Source of the DNA: Solidesulfovibrio aerotolerans
GTDB lineage: Bacteria; Desulfobacterota; Desulfovibrionia; Desulfovibrionales; Desulfovibrionaceae
Assembly (NCBI RefSeq): GCF_009856865.1
Contig: NZ_WVUD01000005.1
Location: forward strand, 91,918-155,917
Length of the DNA: 64,000 bases
Direction of reading: 5' to 3'
The notes beneath the pieces are model-generated. The model was not told where the DNA came from and made no database searches. It saw only the letters and a list, made by a program, of their open reading frames with translations. A program made the translations under genes and the position numbers. Positions 1-8,906 of this stretch are shown piece after piece (within the stretch, counting starts at the first letter, position 1; every line of letters begins with the position of its first letter).

Positions 1-85
1 ACCGACTGTCTCGCCAAGGCGGACAATCACCGAAACAACGACCGCAAAACCAAACAGATGGCTTACCCCTCAACTTTTTCCTGGC

Positions 86-127
86 AAGGGGGTCCGGGGG
101 GGATTATCCCCCCCGGCCGCCGGAGGC
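86..127 (-). repeat. Dispersed G6-7/C6-7 palindromic repeat, copy A
   Basis: Read on the minus strand this begins GCCTCCGGCGGCC and ends GGACCCCC, with a perfect palindromic core at 94-116 (seven G, ATTAT, seven C, flanked by CC/GG). It lies just past the stop of the oxidoreductase gamma-subunit gene, on the same strand, separated by a purine-rich tract (about 128-158). The AAAAAGTTGAGGGG tail is the variable 3' part of the family. It could act as a 3'-end hairpin for the operon. Confidence 0.85.
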
Positions 128-159
128 ATCTTACTGTATTCTCTTCCCTTCTCTTCTTT

Positions 160-711
160 CTACGCCTTGCCCACTGCCGCAGCGCCGGCGCGCAGGGCTT
201 CGGCGTTTTTGGGGATGAGGTGGCTGTAGTGCTTGGCGATGACGTGGCCGAGGCTGTCTTCGACGGCCGAGAGCGGCAGCACGCCGGTGGCCTCGACGTA
301 GGCACCAAGGGCCACCATGTTGGCCATGCGGGTGTTGCCGAGCGAATCGGCGATTTCGTTGGCGGCCACGGGCACGAGGCGCACGCGCGAAGCGTCGGCC
401 AGGGCCGGGTCCACCAGCGAGGAGTTGACGACCAGCACGCCGCCGTCGATGAGTTGCGGCTGGAACTTGTCCAGGGACGGGCGGTTCATGATGATAAGGC
501 TTTTGGGGCTGCGGATGATGGGCGAGCCGATGGCGTCGTCGGAGACGACGACGGTGCAGTTGGCGGTGCCGCCGCGCATTTCCGGCCCGTAGACCGGGAT
601 ATAGGTGACGTTAAGCCCATGTTCCATGCCGGCGTAGGCCAGCAGGTTGCCGATGAGCATGACGCCCTGGCCGCCGAAACCGGCGATGATAACGTCCTGG
701 TAGAGGCTCAC
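160..711 (-). CDS. 2-oxoacid:ferredoxin oxidoreductase, gamma subunit
   Basis: Small subunit (183 aa) of a cytoplasmic, CoA-dependent enzyme that oxidatively decarboxylates a 2-oxoacid and reduces ferredoxin. The N-terminus shows the family's glycine-rich GFGGQG motif at about residues 11-16 and a conserved [10 protein letters not shown] segment. The start is GTG and overlaps the beta-subunit stop in a GTGA tetranucleotide, so the two are translationally coupled. It is the last gene of a ferredoxin-alpha-beta-gamma operon. Sequence alone does not settle whether the substrate is 2-oxoglutarate, a branched-chain 2-oxoacid or pyruvate; the split four-subunit layout fits the Kor/Vor type. Confidence 0.93.
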   Translation of the reverse strand: MSLYQDVIIAGFGGQGVMLIGNLLAYAGMEHGLNVTYIPVYGPEMRGGTANCTVVVSDDAIGSPIIRSPKSLIIMNRPSLDKFQPQLIDGGVLVVNSSLVDPALADASRVRLVPVAANEIADSLGNTRMANMVALGAYVEATGVLPLSAVEDSLGHVIAKHYSHLIPKNAEALRAGAAAVGKA

Positions 712-1466
712 GACTCGTCCTCCTTGGCTGCGTCCTTAAAGACGCCGAGCGGGAATTCGGGAATCATTTCCTTGCCGATGCGTTCGTTGGACGCAACAGA
801 CGAGAGCTTCCAGTTGGTGGGGCAGGTGGCCAGGATCTCGACGAAACCGAAGCCTTCATCGTTTATCTGGGTTGCAAAGGCCCGGCGGATGGCCCGTTTG
901 GTCTGGGCCATGTTTTTCATAGTATTGACGGCCGTGCGGGCGCAGTAGGCCACGCCGCCGAGTGTGGCGATGATTTCGGCCATGTGCATGGGACCGCCTT
1001 CGCGTTCCAGGCAGCGCCCGCCGGGGCAGGTGGTGGTCTTTTGGCCGATCATGGTGGTGGGGGCCATCTGGCCGCCGGTCATGCCGTAGACGGTGTTGTT
1101 CACGAAGATGACCGAGATGCGTTCGCCCCGATTGGCGGCGTGCATGATTTCGGCCAGGCCAATGGAGGCCAGATCGCCGTCGCCCTGGTAGGCAAAGACA
1201 AAGGCGTCCTTGCGGGCGCGTTTGACGCCGGTGGCCACGGCCGGGGCGCGGCCGTGGGGGGCCTCGACGGTATCAACGAGAATGTAGTTGTAGAGAAACA
1301 CCGAGCAGCCAATGGCGCTCACAGCAATGGTTTTCTCCACCACGCCGAACTCTTCCAGGCATTCGGCCACGATGCGATGCACCACGCCGTGCTGGCAGCC
1401 GGGGCAGTAGTGGGTGGGCACGTCGGCCAGCACGTCCGGCCGTTTAAAAACGAGTTGTTCCTGCAT
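708..1466 (-). CDS. 2-oxoacid:ferredoxin oxidoreductase, beta subunit (TPP-binding)
   Basis: Thiamine-diphosphate-binding subunit (252 aa). CPGCQHG near residue 22 is the usual cluster/TPP-proximal motif. GDGD followed about 30 residues later by NN (YQGDGDLAS ... FVNNTVYGMTGGQ) is the classic TPP/Mg signature. Its stop overlaps the gamma start, and its ATG lies 1 base from the alpha-subunit stop, so all four genes should be one transcript. The subunit works with alpha to form the active site; electrons leave through the ferredoxin-like delta subunit encoded first in the operon. Confidence 0.94.
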   Translation of the reverse strand: MQEQLVFKRPDVLADVPTHYCPGCQHGVVHRIVAECLEEFGVVEKTIAVSAIGCSVFLYNYILVDTVEAPHGRAPAVATGVKRARKDAFVFAYQGDGDLASIGLAEIMHAANRGERISVIFVNNTVYGMTGGQMAPTTMIGQKTTTCPGGRCLEREGGPMHMAEIIATLGGVAYCARTAVNTMKNMAQTKRAIRRAFATQINDEGFGFVEILATCPTNWKLSSVASNERIGKEMIPEFPLGVFKDAAKEDES

Positions 1467-1467
1467 G

Positions 1468-2529
1468 TCAGGCCCCCTTCACGGCGGCGCGGATGGGCGC
1501 GTCGAAGTCTTCGGGTGTGGGCATGTTGCCGGGGAGAAAGCCGAAGAAGTCCGAATCGGTCAGGCCGCGCACGGCCAGACGCACATCATCGACCATCTGG
1601 CCGAGGTTGTGCTCGATGGTGAGAAACCGCTTGCCCTGCCCGGCCAGGGCGCGCAGCTCGGCCTCGGGGAAGGGAAAGAGCGTAATGGGGCGGAAAAGCC
1701 CGACCTTAAAGCCCTGGGCCCGCAGCGAGCGCACCGTGGACTTGGCGATACGGCCGATGGAGCCAAAGGCCACCACGATCAGTTCGGCGTCAGCGGTTTC
1801 GAAGGCTTCGTAGCGCACTTCGGCCTGCATGGACCGGTATTTTTGCTGCAGATGCAGATTCTGGCCGGCCAGGGCGCCGTCGTCGAGAAAAAGCGATTTG
1901 AGGATGCGCGGAGCGCGCTCGCCGCGACCGGTCAGTTTCCAGTCGGCCCCGGCTTCGGGGTCAAGGGGCAGGGCCGGGCGCGGGGTCACCGGCTCTTTCA
2001 TCTGGCCGACGATGGCGTCGCCAAGAAGGAGGACGGGGTTGCGGTATTTAAAAGCCAGATCAAAGGCTTCAAAAGTCAGATCGTAGCATTCCTGGCAGGA
2101 GGCCGGGGCCAGGACCAGGGTGCGGTAATCGCCGTGGCCGCCGCCCTTGACGGACTGGTAGTAGTCGCCCTGGGAGGAACCGATATCGCCAAGGCCCGGG
2201 CCGCCCCGGTTCATGTTGACGATAACGCCCGGCAATTCCGAGCCGGCCATGTAGGAAATGGCTTCCTGCATGAGCGACACACCGGGGCTGGACGAGGTGG
2301 TCATGGCCCGCACGCCGCAGGCGGCAGCGCCGAGCAGCATATTGGCCGAGGCCACTTCGGATTCGGCCTGGACAAATTCGCCGCCAGCGGCGGGCATGGC
2401 CGAGGACAGCATTTCCGGGATGTCGTTTTGGGGGGTTATGGGATAGCCGAAGTAGCAACGGCAGCCGGCGTCCAGAGCGCCTTGGGCAATGGCTTCATTG
2501 CCCTTTATAAAGATGCGTTTGGCCGACAT
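1468..2529 (-). CDS. vorB: 2-oxoacid:ferredoxin oxidoreductase, alpha subunit (VorB-like)
   Basis: Alpha subunit (353 aa) carrying the pyrimidine-binding half of the TPP site (FGYPITPQNDIPE near residues 28-40) and the C-terminal transketolase-like domain. Closest by eye to proteins named 3-methyl-2-oxobutanoate dehydrogenase subunit VorB. The start is taken at the ATG overlapping the ferredoxin TGA, with AAGGAG 8 nt upstream; a GTG one codon earlier is also possible. Probable role: amino-acid catabolism or anabolic 2-oxoacid synthesis with reduced ferredoxin. The VorB name reflects family habit rather than proven substrate. Confidence 0.92.
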   Translation of the reverse strand: MSAKRIFIKGNEAIAQGALDAGCRCYFGYPITPQNDIPEMLSSAMPAAGGEFVQAESEVASANMLLGAAACGVRAMTTSSSPGVSLMQEAISYMAGSELPGVIVNMNRGGPGLGDIGSSQGDYYQSVKGGGHGDYRTLVLAPASCQECYDLTFEAFDLAFKYRNPVLLLGDAIVGQMKEPVTPRPALPLDPEAGADWKLTGRGERAPRILKSLFLDDGALAGQNLHLQQKYRSMQAEVRYEAFETADAELIVVAFGSIGRIAKSTVRSLRAQGFKVGLFRPITLFPFPEAELRALAGQGKRFLTIEHNLGQMVDDVRLAVRGLTDSDFFGFLPGNMPTPEDFDAPIRAAVKGA

Positions 2530-2768
2530 CACTCATTCTCCTTGGCTTTGCTTTTGGCCGTGCGCCAGACCGTGATGGCCACATCCGGGCACATCTGGGC
2601 GCAGGAGGCGCAGCCCGTGCATTTGTCCATGTCGGTTTCGGGCAGTTCGGCCACTTTGTAGCCTTTGGCGTTAAACCGCGTTGAAGCCACGACAATGGAC
2701 TTGGGGCAGGCCTCGACGCAAAGCAGGCAGCCCTTGCAGCGCTGCTCGTCGATGACAATCCGCGACAT
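2529..2768 (-). CDS. 2-oxoacid:ferredoxin oxidoreductase, delta subunit (2[4Fe-4S] ferredoxin)
   Basis: Short ferredoxin (79 aa) with two complete CxxCxxCxxxCP cluster motifs: CKGCLLCVEACP and CTGCASCAQMCP. It moves electrons from the TPP site to soluble ferredoxin. The reading frame stays open further upstream, but the ATG at 2768 is preferred. It has AAGGAG at ideal spacing (AAGGAGAAACAG then ATG), and the protein then begins MSRIVIDEQRCKGC, typical of this subunit. It is the first gene of the operon; its stop overlaps the alpha start. Confidence 0.94.
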   Translation of the reverse strand: MSRIVIDEQRCKGCLLCVEACPKSIVVASTRFNAKGYKVAELPETDMDKCTGCASCAQMCPDVAITVWRTAKSKAKENE

Positions 2769-2862
2769 CTGTTTCTCCTTGGGGGCAGGGGATCGGCGCG
2801 ACTCCTCCCATGGAGCGCGGCCCAGGCCCAAATAGGCAAGGCGGTGGGGAGACGCCGGCCGG

Positions 2863-3975
2863 TTACAGCACCAACATGGCGTCGCCGTAAGAAAAAAAGC
2901 GGTAGCCGGAAGCGATGGCCTGTCCGTAGGCCGACAGGATTTGCTCACGCCCGGCCAGGGCGGCCAGCATAATCACCAGCGATGATCCAGGCAAATGGAA
3001 ATTCGTGACCATGCCGTCAACCACGGCGAACTGGTGGCCGGGCCGGATAAAGATATCGGTTTGCCCGGCAAAGGGGGCAAACGCGCCGGTTTCGCGCACA
3101 ACCCCTTCCAGGGTGCGCGCGGCGGTGGTGCCAACGGCTATGACCGGCCGGCCATCACGCTTGGCCTGGGCCACGGCAGCGGCCGTTTCCGGGGAAATTT
3201 CGATCCATTCCCGGTGCATGGCGTGGTCGCGCAGGTCAGGCACGCGCACCGGGGAAAACGTGCCCACGCCCACATGGCAGGTGACGGTGGCAAAGCCAAA
3301 GCCGCGCGCGGTCAACGTGTCCAGCAGTTCGACGGTAAAATGCAGGCCGGCGGTGGGGGCGGCGGCGCTGCCGAGCTTGTCATCCCGGGCATAGATGGTC
3401 TGGTAGGTGGTGCGGTCGCTAGCGTCATCGGGCCGGCGGATATACGGCGGCAGGGGCACGTGCCCGATGCGGCTGAGGATTTCCGGCAGGCTGCCGCGCC
3501 AGGACAGGGTCACTTCGGTGTGGCCATAGGCTCCCCGGGAAACGGTGGTGATGGCCAGATCAGGGGCAAATTCGAAGCGATCCCCGGGCCGGGGCGGCCG
3601 GGAGACGCGCAACAGTCCGGCAGCCGGGGCCGATGTCCAGCCCGTGGCCGGATCAGTTGCGGCGGTCAGCAGGGCGACGGGGGTTAAGAGCAGAAATTCG
3701 ACTGCGCCGCCGGTGGGGCGCTGGCCCAGCAGGCGCACCGGGGCCACCTTGGTGTCGTTGGCGATAAGGAGCGCGCCCGGGGGCAGGAGATCGGGCAGCT
3801 CGGAAAAAACGGCATGGCCGGTGGTCCCGGCCGCCCGGTTGACCACCATCAGGCGACAGGCGTCGCGCACCGCGCAGGGGCGCTCGGCGATCAGGCCGTC
3901 AGGCAGATCGAAATGGTAGGAAGCGAGCAGATCGTCACCAAAAGCTGGGGACGGGGGGGAAAGCGGCTCGGACAA
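2863..3975 (-). CDS. queA: S-adenosylmethionine:tRNA ribosyltransferase-isomerase
   Basis: QueA (370 aa) transfers and isomerises the ribosyl part of AdoMet onto preQ1 at the wobble base of tRNAs, giving epoxyqueuosine. Recognisable are the N-terminal YHFDLPDGLIAERP, GALLIANDTKVAPVRL and the C-terminal TNFHLPGSSLVIMLAALAG segment. The length matches the family. The likely start is TTG, with AGGA about 8 nt upstream; I see no better ATG. A perfect 34-bp palindrome (4018-4051) lies 42 bp upstream, between this gene and the DHH gene on the same strand. Confidence 0.96.
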   Translation of the reverse strand: MSEPLSPPSPAFGDDLLASYHFDLPDGLIAERPCAVRDACRLMVVNRAAGTTGHAVFSELPDLLPPGALLIANDTKVAPVRLLGQRPTGGAVEFLLLTPVALLTAATDPATGWTSAPAAGLLRVSRPPRPGDRFEFAPDLAITTVSRGAYGHTEVTLSWRGSLPEILSRIGHVPLPPYIRRPDDASDRTTYQTIYARDDKLGSAAAPTAGLHFTVELLDTLTARGFGFATVTCHVGVGTFSPVRVPDLRDHAMHREWIEISPETAAAVAQAKRDGRPVIAVGTTAARTLEGVVRETGAFAPFAGQTDIFIRPGHQFAVVDGMVTNFHLPGSSLVIMLAALAGREQILSAYGQAIASGYRFFSYGDAMLVL

Positions 3976-4017
3976 GGCGGATTCCTGGGGAGAGACGGTT
4001 ACGGGATCAGGGGAAAC

Positions 4018-4051
4018 CGCGGCGCAGCGGAACGCGTTCCGCTGCGCCGCG
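4018..4051. repeat. Perfect 34-bp palindrome between DHH phosphoesterase and queA
   Basis: Two 17-base arms are exact reverse complements with no loop. The centre reads AACGCGTT and the outer part CGCGGCGCAGCGG. It lies 23 bp past the DHH gene stop and 42 bp before the queA start, both on the minus strand. As RNA it would fold into a very stable stem, but only a short GTTT follows, so it is not a textbook intrinsic terminator. It may end or attenuate transcription, or bind a dimeric protein. Confidence 0.8.
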
Positions 4052-4074
4052 AGAAACGTCAGGCGTGCGCGCGC

Positions 4075-5007
4075 TCAGGCGTTGGCGGCCGGGGGGGCGT
4101 CGCCATTAAGCACGGCCACCACATCGGCAATAATCTGCTCGGCCTGCTCCTGCGGCACCTGACAGGTGCCGACGTTTCGATGGCCGCCGCCGCCGTAGGA
4201 CAGCATGAGCCGGCCGATGTCGGTGGGGTTGGAGCGGTCGAAGATCGATTTGCCCACGGTCAGCACCACATTCTGCTTGGCCTTGCCCCAAATGACCTGG
4301 ACGCTGACGTTGGCTTCGGGGAAAAGGGCGTAGGCCGAAAAGCGGTTGCCGGTAAAAATTTCTTCCTGCTCGCGCAGATCAATGAGCAGCACCTTATCCA
4401 CCAGCTTGGAGCGCTCCCAAAGCATGGCCGTAAACTGCTCTTCCTGCTCGAAATAGCGTTTGACCCGCTCGGCCACGTCAGGATCGGCCAGGATGTCTTC
4501 CACTGACGCGGTGCGGCACAGTTCGACCAGTTGCATCATGAGCTGGTAGTTGCTGATGCGGTAATCGCGGTAGCGGCCAAGGCCGGTGCGCGGGTCCATG
4601 AGAAAGCTTACCAAAATCCAGCCCTGGGGCGCGTCCACTTCCTCGGCGCGCAGATCGCCGCTGTCGCAGCGGTCCACATAGGCCAGCATCTCGTCAAAGC
4701 GTTTGGGGAACCGGGCATGGCCGCCGTAATATTCCCAGATGACCCGGGCGCAGCTCGGCAGAGGCTTGGAAACGCCGGTAAATTCAAAATCGCCCAGGCG
4801 GTCGGCCTCGCTGGTGTGGTGGTCGAACCACAGCCCGCAACCCGGCGCATACGGCACGTTGGCCAGAATATCGTTCGGGCCGCATTCCACTTTGCCATCC
4901 TGGACGTCTTTGGGATGCACAAAGACCCATTCGTCCATGACGCCGGCTTCCTTGAGCAACACCGCGCAAATCAGCCCGTCGAAATCCGATCGCGTCAAAA
5001 GCCGCAT
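4075..5007 (-). CDS. DHH-family phosphoesterase
   Basis: Cytoplasmic phosphoesterase (310 aa) of the DHH/DHHA1 superfamily (exopolyphosphatase, RecJ, nano-RNase relatives). The first metal-binding aspartate is in TRSDFDGL at residues 6-12. The DHH motif is FDHHT near 61, and the C-terminal DHHA1 substrate loop is GGGGHRNVGTC near 273. Start supported by AAGGAGG before the ATG. Without a distinguishing motif I cannot say whether it acts on oligoribonucleotides, cyclic-dinucleotide products or polyphosphate. Confidence 0.88.
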   Translation of the reverse strand: MRLLTRSDFDGLICAVLLKEAGVMDEWVFVHPKDVQDGKVECGPNDILANVPYAPGCGLWFDHHTSEADRLGDFEFTGVSKPLPSCARVIWEYYGGHARFPKRFDEMLAYVDRCDSGDLRAEEVDAPQGWILVSFLMDPRTGLGRYRDYRISNYQLMMQLVELCRTASVEDILADPDVAERVKRYFEQEEQFTAMLWERSKLVDKVLLIDLREQEEIFTGNRFSAYALFPEANVSVQVIWGKAKQNVVLTVGKSIFDRSNPTDIGRLMLSYGGGGHRNVGTCQVPQEQAEQIIADVVAVLNGDAPPAANA

Positions 5008-5172
5008 GTCCCCAACCTCCTTGGCTGCCGCGTCCGCGTTGGCGCACGTTTGCCCTGTTTAGCCCAAGCACCGCGCCGAAGCAACCGCCCCCAAAACGGC
5101 GCGCCGCCGGGCGAAACGATATTTCCTTTGCCAGCCGGGACGTTTTGCGGTGAAATACCCTGAGGTAAACGT

Positions 5173-6384
5173 ATGCACCAGCCCCCGCCCCACGCCCAAC
5201 GCCTGACCAGCCTCGATGACCTGACCAGACTCATGGCCCAGGTCGCAGTCCTTCGCCGCACCGCTGTCGCCGCCCTGCTGGCCGGCCGGCCCCTGCCGAC
5301 GGAGGTGACGGCGCACTTGGCCCACTCCCTGGAGGAATTGCGGAAAGCCGCCGGCCGCGACCATATCGCCGAACTGACCCGGGGCGACGATGTCTCCCTG
5401 CGGCTTGATCTGGCCGAGGAAATCCGCCAGCTCGAAAACGACGGCGTCTACCTGGAAGACGGCCGGGAAGCCCTGGTCAAACGCCTGGGAAAACACCGCT
5501 CCGGCCTTCGCGACGCCATCCGCCGCGGCCTTAAAACCATTGCCGGCGAAACCGTCAAGGCCCTGGTGTGCGACTGCGACGCCTTGTTTCGCGCCCCGGA
5601 CCAACGCGTGCGCACCGCTGTCCAGCCGGCCTGGAACGCCGTGGCCGCCTGTCGCTTCGCCATGGCCCGCAGCCGCAAACCGCTCTTGTGGTCCGAAGCG
5701 CCGCTGACCGGTCCCGGCATCGTTGACCGGGCCGTCGTGCCGCCTCAGACCTTTGCCTATGCCGGCTCCCTGGGCCGCCAGTGGCAGGACGCCGAGGGCA
5801 ATCAGGGGCAGGCCCCGCTCTCGCCGGAAAAAACCGCCCTGCTCGACGCCATAAACGAACGCCTGGCGTCGCTCATGGCCGATCCGGCCTGGCTGGCTTT
5901 TACCTATGTCGGCGCGGGCCTGCAATTTCGACGCGGTGAAACCAGCATCACCCGCCAGGACCACGCCAATTCCATTGACGAGGACGCCTCCCTGGCGCTT
6001 TTGGAGCACGTCCACGACGTCATCGACGCCGTGGACCCCGAACGCCAGCATTTCCGGGTCGATGACGACGGCCACGACATCACCGTCACCCCCACCGCCG
6101 CCAAACGCGATCTGTGGAACGACTTCTCCCCGGCCGAGGGCCTGCGCCACCTTGATGCGGCCTTGGGCCTCAACCTCGCCCACGGACCGCACCTCGTCTG
6201 CTGCGCCGGTCCCCAGGGCGTGGCCCTGCTGGCGGCCATGGCCGAATGGAGCACCGATCTGCGGGCCATCCTCGTCACCGACCGCGACGATCTCGCAACG
6301 CGCGCCACAGCAATTTGCCCGCGTACCACCGTGGTGCGCCACCCCGACACCGTGGCCGCCATCTTGTCGGCGGCAGCACCCTAA
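5173..6384 (+). CDS. Unknown cytoplasmic protein, 403 aa
   Basis: I do not recognise this family. The ATG follows GAGG by 7 nt, and codon use matches neighbouring genes, so it is probably real. There is no signal peptide or membrane segment. The N-terminal third is highly charged and probably helical, with an HSLEELRKAAGRDHIAEL stretch. The C-terminal third has alternating hydrophobic strands (LVCCAGPQGVALLAAMAEW, LRAILVTDRDDLA) that look like a Rossmann-type or toprim-like alpha/beta fold. It is divergent from the DHH gene and convergent with a methyltransferase, so context gives no role. Confidence 0.75.
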   Translation: MHQPPPHAQRLTSLDDLTRLMAQVAVLRRTAVAALLAGRPLPTEVTAHLAHSLEELRKAAGRDHIAELTRGDDVSLRLDLAEEIRQLENDGVYLEDGREALVKRLGKHRSGLRDAIRRGLKTIAGETVKALVCDCDALFRAPDQRVRTAVQPAWNAVAACRFAMARSRKPLLWSEAPLTGPGIVDRAVVPPQTFAYAGSLGRQWQDAEGNQGQAPLSPEKTALLDAINERLASLMADPAWLAFTYVGAGLQFRRGETSITRQDHANSIDEDASLALLEHVHDVIDAVDPERQHFRVDDDGHDITVTPTAAKRDLWNDFSPAEGLRHLDAALGLNLAHGPHLVCCAGPQGVALLAAMAEWSTDLRAILVTDRDDLATRATAICPRTTVVRHPDTVAAILSAAAP

Positions 6385-6541
6385 GCGGAAAGCGAAAAAA
6401 ATCAGGCAGGCGACGCAAGCCCCTCAGAAAACGGTCCGGCCGGAGTCTGGGCGATGCCACGTCCTTTTTCGTAAGCGGGGTCGGCGCTTAAATTCGCCGC
6501 GCGTGGCGTCGGGTCTGGGCAATGCCCCTGTTCCGTCGCCG

Positions 6542-7258
6542 TTAGCGGGAGGCGTGGCGGGTAAACAGCAACGCGGCCTTGTGGCAGCGCTGATCGACGC
6601 TTGCGGCAAAGCGCCCGTCGGTCAAATAACGCAATGACCAGTCCGGCCCCAGGGCGTGGGCCAGGGCATCAGCCAGGTAAAACGCGTCGCCGCGCACGAA
6701 GCCGGGGTAGTGGGCCTGCAGCAGGTCGGGCGAAGCCGGCAGATCGCTGAGCTGATAGATGGGACGCAGGGTAAAAAAGAGTTCGTGGGCACCCCAGTGT
6801 TTGGCGGCGGTGGCGACAAGCCCGATGCGGCCTTTGGTGATGATCCGGCGGCCGATGAAATCGATGAGCAGGGCCATGTCGCAGGGCGATGGCGGGGCTT
6901 GGCGCAAAAAGTCGCAGGCAGTGAAGGTGACGTCGGTGAGACGATGCAGCGTAGCGAGTTGGCCGGCGATGTGAATAATCTCCGGGTCGCTGTCCAGGCC
7001 AAGGACGCGGGTGGCCCCGCACCGCCGGGCCAGGAACGTAAAGTAGCCCAGATTGCAGCCAAGATCGGCCACAGTTTTCCCGGCCACGTCGAGGTTGCCG
7101 AGATAGCCTTCGAGATCCCTGAGGTCGCAGCCGTCGCCCGGGGCCAGCAGGCTGCCGTCCGGGGCCGGGACAGGCCGCCAGATGCGCTCGGGGCCAAGGG
7201 CGGCAAGGAGTGTGCGGATGTGGGACAGGGGCGGCGGCAAAGGTGAATCCATAAGCAT
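6542..7258 (-). CDS. Class I SAM-dependent methyltransferase
   Basis: A 238-aa protein with a clear AdoMet-binding motif I (TVADLGCNLGYFTFLARRCGA, about residues 62-82). An acidic motif II follows at the end of strand 2 (VLGLDSDPEII), then the CDMALLIDF strand. The tRNA-modifying CmoB enzymes share the LGCNxGYF wording, but this protein is shorter and I cannot name the substrate. It is divergent from the O-acetyltransferase pair and convergent with the unknown 403-aa gene. Two ATGs (codons 1 and 3) are possible starts; neither has a strong Shine-Dalgarno. Confidence 0.82.
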   Translation of the reverse strand: MLMDSPLPPPLSHIRTLLAALGPERIWRPVPAPDGSLLAPGDGCDLRDLEGYLGNLDVAGKTVADLGCNLGYFTFLARRCGATRVLGLDSDPEIIHIAGQLATLHRLTDVTFTACDFLRQAPPSPCDMALLIDFIGRRIITKGRIGLVATAAKHWGAHELFFTLRPIYQLSDLPASPDLLQAHYPGFVRGDAFYLADALAHALGPDWSLRYLTDGRFAASVDQRCHKAALLFTRHASR

Positions 7259-7440
7259 GTGCCTGGATAACGGACAACAGGGAGTCTGCCAAGGGCACCG
7301 GGATGGGGAGTTGTCAAAGCCGGCCGCCTTGAGTAAGAGCGATCACCCGCGTGCCAAACAGCTTTGGCGAGCCTGTCAAGGCTGCCCCGTTGGCGTGGGC
7401 TTTCGTTTCGCGTCGGCCAACCCCCTACCCCAGAAGCACC

Positions 7441-8898
7441 ATGGTATTTAGCTCCGCATCTTTTTTATTCTATTTCCTGCCCATCGTGCTGGCGCTCTAT
7501 TTTGCCAGCGTGCGATTCGTGCATTTGCGCAACTGGATTCTCCTGGCTGCCAGTCTGTTTTTTTACACCTGGGGCGAAGGCGAATACGTTGTTGTCATGT
7601 TGCTTTCCATCCTTGCCAACTATCTGTTCGGCATATGGGTTTACAAGTCACATGAACGCAACAACGCCAAAATGCAAATGGCGGTCGCCATCACGTTTAA
7701 TTTGCTGTTGCTTGTTATTTTCAAGTACACAAATTTTCTCGTCGCCAATGCCAATCTTCTGCTCCAGGCCGGCGGCCTGCCCACCATGACCATCGGGCAG
7801 GTGCATCTGCCTATCGGCATATCCTTTTTCACCTTCCACTGCATATCCTATCTGATGGATATCTACCGCCGACAGACGCCGCCCCAGATGTCGTTGCCCA
7901 ATACGGCCCTGTATATTTCGCTTTTCCCCCAGTTGGTGGCCGGTCCCATCATCCGCTATAAAGACATCGCCGCCCAGATCACCCATCGCAGCGTTGATGT
8001 GGAACGTTTTTCCAAGGGCATTAACCGCTTCATCATTGGCCTTGGCAAGAAAGTGCTCATCGCCAACGTGGTGGGCCTGCCGGCAGACAAAATTTTCGCC
8101 ATCCCGGCCGAGCATCTGACCACGCCGGTGGCCTGGCTCGGCATCCTGTGCTATACGCTTCAAATCTATTTCGATTTTTCCGGCTACTCGGACATGGCCA
8201 TTGGCCTGGGCCACATGTTCGGGTTCAAGTTCATGGAAAACTTCAATTACCCCTATATTTCCAGATCCATCCAGGAATTCTGGCGGCGCTGGCACATTTC
8301 GCTGTCCACCTGGTTTCGCGACTACCTCTATATTCCTTTGGGCGGCAACCGGGGCGGCCAGGCGCGGATGTACCGCAATCTGGTGGCGATCTTTTTTCTG
8401 TGCGGCCTGTGGCACGGGGCCAGTTGGAACTTTGTCATCTGGGGCCTGTTCCACGGCTTTTTTTCGGTGCTGGAACGCTTTCCCCTGGGCAAGCGCCTGA
8501 CCCAGGGCTCGCGGCTGGTGGCCCATACCTACACCATGCTGGTGGTGATGGTGGCCTGGGTGTTTTTCCGGGCCGACACCCTGCCAACGGCCCTGGCCTA
8601 TATTCAGGCCATGGCCGGTTTTGCCAAAGGCTCCGGGGTGGAATGGCACATGGGACTGTTTCTCAACCCCAAGGTGTTTATCGCGCTCGTCCTGGGCCTG
8701 ATCGGGGTCACGCCCATCGTGCCCTGGCTTTCCGCCTGGCGCGAGCGGGTGCTGCGAACCTGGCGGGTGGGGCCGCTGTTGGTGGACGACGGGCTGGAAT
8801 GTGCGGTGAGCCTTGTCATCATGCCGGCAATGTTTGTCCTGTGCGCCATGTCCTTAGCCAGTGGCACGCATAACCCTTTTATCTACTTCCAGTTTTAG
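7441..8898 (+). CDS. MBOAT O-acyltransferase, AlgI-like
   Basis: Polytopic inner-membrane protein (485 aa) of the membrane-bound O-acyltransferase family. It carries acetyl groups across the membrane for polysaccharide O-acetylation. The N-terminus MVFSSASFLFYFLP is the family's usual start, so I chose this ATG over an upstream in-frame GTG at 7351, although no strong ribosome site precedes it. The catalytic histidine region is FLCGLWHGASWNFVIWGLFHG near residue 320. The following gene, 8 bp away, encodes the expected AlgJ/AlgX-type partner. No alginate or cellulose synthase is nearby, so the polymer is unknown. Confidence 0.93.
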   Translation: MVFSSASFLFYFLPIVLALYFASVRFVHLRNWILLAASLFFYTWGEGEYVVVMLLSILANYLFGIWVYKSHERNNAKMQMAVAITFNLLLLVIFKYTNFLVANANLLLQAGGLPTMTIGQVHLPIGISFFTFHCISYLMDIYRRQTPPQMSLPNTALYISLFPQLVAGPIIRYKDIAAQITHRSVDVERFSKGINRFIIGLGKKVLIANVVGLPADKIFAIPAEHLTTPVAWLGILCYTLQIYFDFSGYSDMAIGLGHMFGFKFMENFNYPYISRSIQEFWRRWHISLSTWFRDYLYIPLGGNRGGQARMYRNLVAIFFLCGLWHGASWNFVIWGLFHGFFSVLERFPLGKRLTQGSRLVAHTYTMLVVMVAWVFFRADTLPTALAYIQAMAGFAKGSGVEWHMGLFLNPKVFIALVLGLIGVTPIVPWLSAWRERVLRTWRVGPLLVDDGLECAVSLVIMPAMFVLCAMSLASGTHNPFIYFQF

Positions 8899-8906
8899 GA
8901 TCGGGC

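Noticed and set aside
1..70. 3' or 5' end of a preceding gene at the left edge
   Set aside because: Several frames are open over only 70 bp and none shows a ribosome site or recognisable sequence, so no gene can be supported.
86..127. Palindromic repeat as an insertion sequence or transposon end
   Set aside because: No transposase or target-site duplication is visible at any copy; the elements are short and intergenic.
58..948. Plus-strand frame over the oxidoreductase gamma/beta genes
   Set aside because: It begins in the palindromic repeat and runs antisense to two well-recognised subunits.
5128..5156. TTGCCA-17-TGAAAT promoter for the 403-aa gene
   Set aside because: Transcription would begin about 10 bp before the ATG and lose the GAGG ribosome site.
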